From positions 1 through 36,400 of the forward strand of contig JARGFU010000014.1 of assembly GCA_029210625.1 (NCBI GenBank): DNA of 36,400 bases. The letters are read 5' to 3'. This DNA is from Deltaproteobacteria bacterium (GTDB lineage Bacteria; Myxococcota; Myxococcia; SLRQ01). The translations under genes were made by a program, and so were the position numbers. Shown piece by piece: positions 34,074 through 36,400 of this stretch. The notes below the pieces were generated by a model. That model searched no databases. It was given only the letters and a program-made list of their open reading frames with translations, and was not told where the DNA came from. The stretch's first letter is position 1. The number at the start of each line of letters is the position of its first letter.

Positions 34074-35492
34074 ATGCCACTGCGCTACGCCTACCTGGCT
34101 GCGGTCCTCGCAGGCCTCGCGCTGATCCTGACCGCGCCGCAGCGGACGGCTGCCGCGGAGGGCGAGGGCCCCCTCGGCCTGCCCGAGGCGCGCGCGGCGC
34201 TCGGAGAGGGCAAGCCCGAGGAGGTCTACCTCTCCTGGTCGGCCCTCCAGCCCGGAGAGCACCCCGCCGGGGACGCCCCGGTCACCCGGGTCCTCGTGCT
34301 CGCCAGCCGCAAGGCCATGGACCAGAAGGACGCCGCCCTCTCCATGGGCCTGGCCGAGGTGGCCCTGCGCCTCGCGCCCCGCTCCCCCGAGGCGAGCCTG
34401 CGGATGGCCGAGGCGGCCCGCGCCCTGACCCTGCCGGGCGCCGCCGCCGCGACCCTCGACGAGTCGCTCGAGGCCCACCCGAAGCACGGGGAGCTGCTCT
34501 TCCAGCGGGCGGACCTGGCCGAGGAGGAGGGAGAGAAGGCGCTGGCCATCGCCCTCCTGGAGCGCATCCCTGGGAAGCACCCCCGCCGCGCCGAGGCCAA
34601 GCTCCGGCTGGCGCGGCTGAGGCTGCCCCGCAACGACGGCGAGGCCGTCGCGAGCGCCCGCCCGGCCGGGAGCGAGGCGGGGAGCCGGCCCCCGGCGGGC
34701 CCCGGAGCGGTGCCGATCCTCGTCGGCGATCGGGTCGTGACGACCCGGCCGGAGGAGACCGGGGTGGCGGGGATGGCCGCCCGCAAGAGCGACAACTTCC
34801 GGATCGTCTACAGCAGCGCCGGCAAGGACTTCGGGGCCCGCGCCCGCTACGAGGCGAAGGTGATGGGCATGTTCGAGGACGCCCATCGCCGGCTGGTGCG
34901 GCTCCTGGACTTCGAGCCCGGGCGGGTCTTCGAGGTGGTGCTCTACACCCGGGAGGAGTTCGAGCTGCACTTCGGCGGCCGCTTCGCCACCGGGGTGCTG
35001 GGCTTCTACCAGGGCAAGATCCGGATGAACCACTCCGAGGATCTGAGCGAGCGCTACTTCAGCACCGTGGTGCACGAGCTGACCCACGCCTTCCTCGACT
35101 CGCTCTGTGACGACGCCGGCGGCCGGCTGGCCACCTGGTTCAACGAGGGCTTCGCCGAGTGGGCCGAGTGGGAGATCACCAAGGACGGGGACCGCGGGGT
35201 CCGAGGCGATCGCTCCCTGCGCCAGATGCGCAAGCTGGCCCGCCAGGTCCCCCTCGCCCGCCTGCGCAGCGGCCCCATCAGCCAGCTCGGCAACTACACG
35301 ACCGCCGGCTACCTGAAGTCCCGGGCCGCCGTCTCGGTGCTCATCGGCACGGGAGGCGGCATCCGCCGCTTCGGGCAGATCTGCGCCGACGTGCGCTCGG
35401 GGCGGGACTTCGACCTCGCCCTGCGGGAGGCCTACGGAGACTCGATCGTGGATGGCCTCGAGGAGGACGCCAACGAGGTCCTGTCCCGCTGA
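34074..35492 (+). CDS. Secreted TPR-like protein with zincin metalloprotease domain (peptidase MA-like, 472 aa)
   Basis: Signal peptide at about 1-28 (hydrophobic core, ending TAAAEG). Residues about 35-205 are helical repeats of the tetratricopeptide type (for example LAEVALRLAPRSPEASLRMAEAARAL). The C-terminal domain (about 240-470) has the gluzincin zinc motif HELTH (334-338) and a downstream NEGFAEWAE (about 357-365) supplying the third ligand, as in the peptidase MA-like family. It is probably a periplasmic or outer-membrane-associated protease; the substrate is unknown. AAAGGAAG lies 6 nt before the ATG. A stem-loop follows the stop (35516-35553). Confidence 0.87.
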   Translation: MPLRYAYLAAVLAGLALILTAPQRTAAAEGEGPLGLPEARAALGEGKPEEVYLSWSALQPGEHPAGDAPVTRVLVLASRKAMDQKDAALSMGLAEVALRLAPRSPEASLRMAEAARALTLPGAAAATLDESLEAHPKHGELLFQRADLAEEEGEKALAIALLERIPGKHPRRAEAKLRLARLRLPRNDGEAVASARPAGSEAGSRPPAGPGAVPILVGDRVVTTRPEETGVAGMAARKSDNFRIVYSSAGKDFGARARYEAKVMGMFEDAHRRLVRLLDFEPGRVFEVVLYTREEFELHFGGRFATGVLGFYQGKIRMNHSEDLSERYFSTVVHELTHAFLDSLCDDAGGRLATWFNEGFAEWAEWEITKDGDRGVRGDRSLRQMRKLARQVPLARLRSGPISQLGNYTTAGYLKSRAAVSVLIGTGGGIRRFGQICADVRSGRDFDLALREAYGDSIVDGLEEDANEVLSR

Positions 35493-35515
35493 ACCAATTG
35501 GGTGTGATCGTCGGC

Positions 35516-35553
35516 CGCGCCGAAGAGTCCTCCTTGTGAGCCTCTTCGGTGCG
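35516..35553 (+). terminator. Stem-loop after the metalloprotease gene, overlapping the next promoter
   Basis: Bases 35516-35527 pair with 35542-35553 over 12 bp (11 Watson-Crick, one G-U) around a 14-nt loop. It lies 24 nt after the stop codon, which suits a terminator, but there is no T-run. The loop contains the -35 box of the next promoter and the right arm fills its spacer, so it may instead be an operator. Confidence 0.45.
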
Positions 35554-35563
35554 CTGCTAGCAT
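35534..35563 (+). promoter_or_regulatory. Promoter of the acidic Pro-rich protein gene
   Basis: TTGTGA (35534-35539) and TAGCAT (35558-35563) are 18 nt apart, and TGC before the -10 makes it an extended -10 identical to that at 1328-1336. The leader to the ATG at 35650 would be about 80 nt. A second, weaker -10-like TATTCC (35637-35642) lies 7 nt before the ATG and could give a leaderless transcript. Confidence 0.55.
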
Positions 35564-35649
35564 CGCGGCAGCCGGCAGGTGGCGATCGGGGCCGCTAGAG
35601 CCTCGAAATCCGTGATCATTTCCAGCCGAGCCAGCGTATTCCCTACGAC

Positions 35650-36400
35650 ATGTCCGACCTCGATCCCACCCAGGCGCTCTTGCAGGAGCTAGAGGCGCTG
35701 CGCTTCCAGCGAGACGCGGGGAAGCTGGACGCGGACGGACACCGGCGCCTCGCCGAGCTGGAGGTCATCCTCGAGGACGGCCCGCTCGAGCCCTACGAGG
35801 AGGAGGTCGGAGAGGTGACCGGGGCCTTCGACTCCATGTTCGGCGCCCCGGCGGCCGCGCCCCCCGCGCCGGCCGTCGAGGACGAGCCCGAGGAGATCGG
35901 CTTCGTGGACGCCGACGATGTCATGGAGTTCGCCGACGCGGACGACTTCGCGCTGGTCGACGAGGCGGCGCCCGCCCCGGAGCCCGCCCCCGAGCCCGGG
36001 CCCTCGCTCGACTCGGAGTTCCTCTCCCTCGACGAGGACGGGGCCTCTCCCTCCCGGACCGGCGGCGCGGCCGCGCTGGCGTGGGATGCCGTCTCGACGG
36101 GAGAGCCAGAGCTCCTCTCCCTCGACGACGCTCCGGAGGAGCCTGCCGCGACGCCGGAGGCCCCGCCGGCCCCCGCGCCACCGGCGCCCGCTCCGGTCAG
36201 CACCTTCTCCTCCCCCTTCGACGCGCCCGTGCCGGCGCTCGAGACGGTCGATGCCTCCGAAGAGGTGCCGGCCTTCGAGGAGTCTGCCCCTGCGCCGGAG
36301 CCCACGCCGGAGCTCGCCGCCTTCCCGGAGCCGGAGCCGGTGCCAGAGTTCGCGTCCTTCGAGGCGCCGGAGCCCGAGCCGATCCCGGCCGAGCCCGCGC
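35650..36400 (+). CDS. Acidic, proline/alanine-rich protein, 3' end outside the window
   Basis: An uninterrupted frame from ATG 35650 to the window end, at least 250 residues. Residues 1-50 form a charged helical region (ALLQELEALRFQRDAG, then HRRLAELEVILEDGP). From about residue 55 the protein is low-complexity: Glu/Asp/Pro/Ala-rich, with recurring short motifs such as FLSLDE, LLSLDD and PEPEP, so it is probably disordered. No signal peptide or membrane segment is visible. Similar acidic linkers precede TPR or PilZ domains in myxobacterial proteins, but the C-terminal part is not available, so no function is assigned. Confidence 0.8.
   Translation, partial: MSDLDPTQALLQELEALRFQRDAGKLDADGHRRLAELEVILEDGPLEPYEEEVGEVTGAFDSMFGAPAAAPPAPAVEDEPEEIGFVDADDVMEFADADDFALVDEAAPAPEPAPEPGPSLDSEFLSLDEDGASPSRTGGAAALAWDAVSTGEPELLSLDDAPEEPAATPEAPPAPAPPAPAPVSTFSSPFDAPVPALETVDASEEVPAFEESAPAPEPTPELAAFPEPEPVPEFASFEAPEPEPIPAEPA

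Overview
This is a very G+C-rich, gene-dense bacterial chromosomal window with almost every third codon position G or C. Several traits point to a myxobacterium-like member of the Myxococcota (old Deltaproteobacteria). There are two MYXO-CTERM-type sorting signals, a fusion that looks like the M. xanthus MXAN_2561/MXAN_2562 pair, DGG-rich linkers behind lipoprotein and secreted-protein signals, and a SpoVG gene in a Gram-negative setting. No mobile element, integrase, CRISPR array or rRNA was seen. The window reads as core chromosome with lineage-specific secreted proteins mixed in.

Layout. Bases 1-2800: tRNA-Asn (-), an unknown membrane-anchored protein (-), a GNAT acetyltransferase (+) and a haem-motif lipoprotein (-). 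Bases 2800-5830: an acidic amino acid symporter (+) and a CHAT-like lipoprotein (+) bracketed by CGTGNA hexamer repeats. Bases 5860-8640: a strong promoter, a possible leader ORF, then spoVG-prs-rplY-pth. Bases 8740-12960: hppA (+) converging on a secreted glycoside hydrolase with CBM9 and MYXO-CTERM (-). Bases 13070-17680: rpsF-rpsR-rplI, an inserted tatA/ferredoxin pair (-), then dnaB coupled to a degenerate receiver-GGDEF protein. Bases 17680-21600 (-): thiE, a class I glutamine-amidotransferase-like hydrolase, an HxsB-like radical SAM maturase and a second radical SAM protein. Bases 21600-25880 (+): a 60-aa protein, xth, a DUF1844 protein and clpB. Bases 25876-34010 (-): an APP1-like phosphatase, uppS, cdsA, tsaB, a YdcH-like protein, asd, the fused outer-membrane protein, truA and a membrane protein. 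Bases 34070-36400 (+): a TPR/metalloprotease protein and the start of a long acidic, proline-rich protein that runs off the end.

How the genes work together. The housekeeping content covers translation (tRNA-Asn, L25, Pth, S6, S18, L9, TruA, TsaB), replication and repair (DnaB, ExoIII), PRPP and pyrophosphate metabolism (Prs, HppA), envelope lipid precursors (UppS, CdsA, an APP1-like phosphatidate phosphatase) and proteostasis (ClpB). Genes within operons overlap by 1-4 nt at several junctions, which suggests translational coupling.

Three general patterns stand out. Many genes have a sigma70-like -10 box only 6-10 nt before the start codon and no Shine-Dalgarno sequence, so they look leaderless. 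All five convergent gene pairs abut or overlap, leaving no room for intrinsic terminators between them. The most unusual loci are the in-frame fusion with an internal MYXO-CTERM signal (27317-28885), the HxsB-like radical SAM pair with no visible peptide substrate (17680-20094), the dnaB-linked pseudo-receiver/degenerate GGDEF protein (16781-17677), and the hexamer repeats around the CHAT-like lipoprotein (4201-5828).
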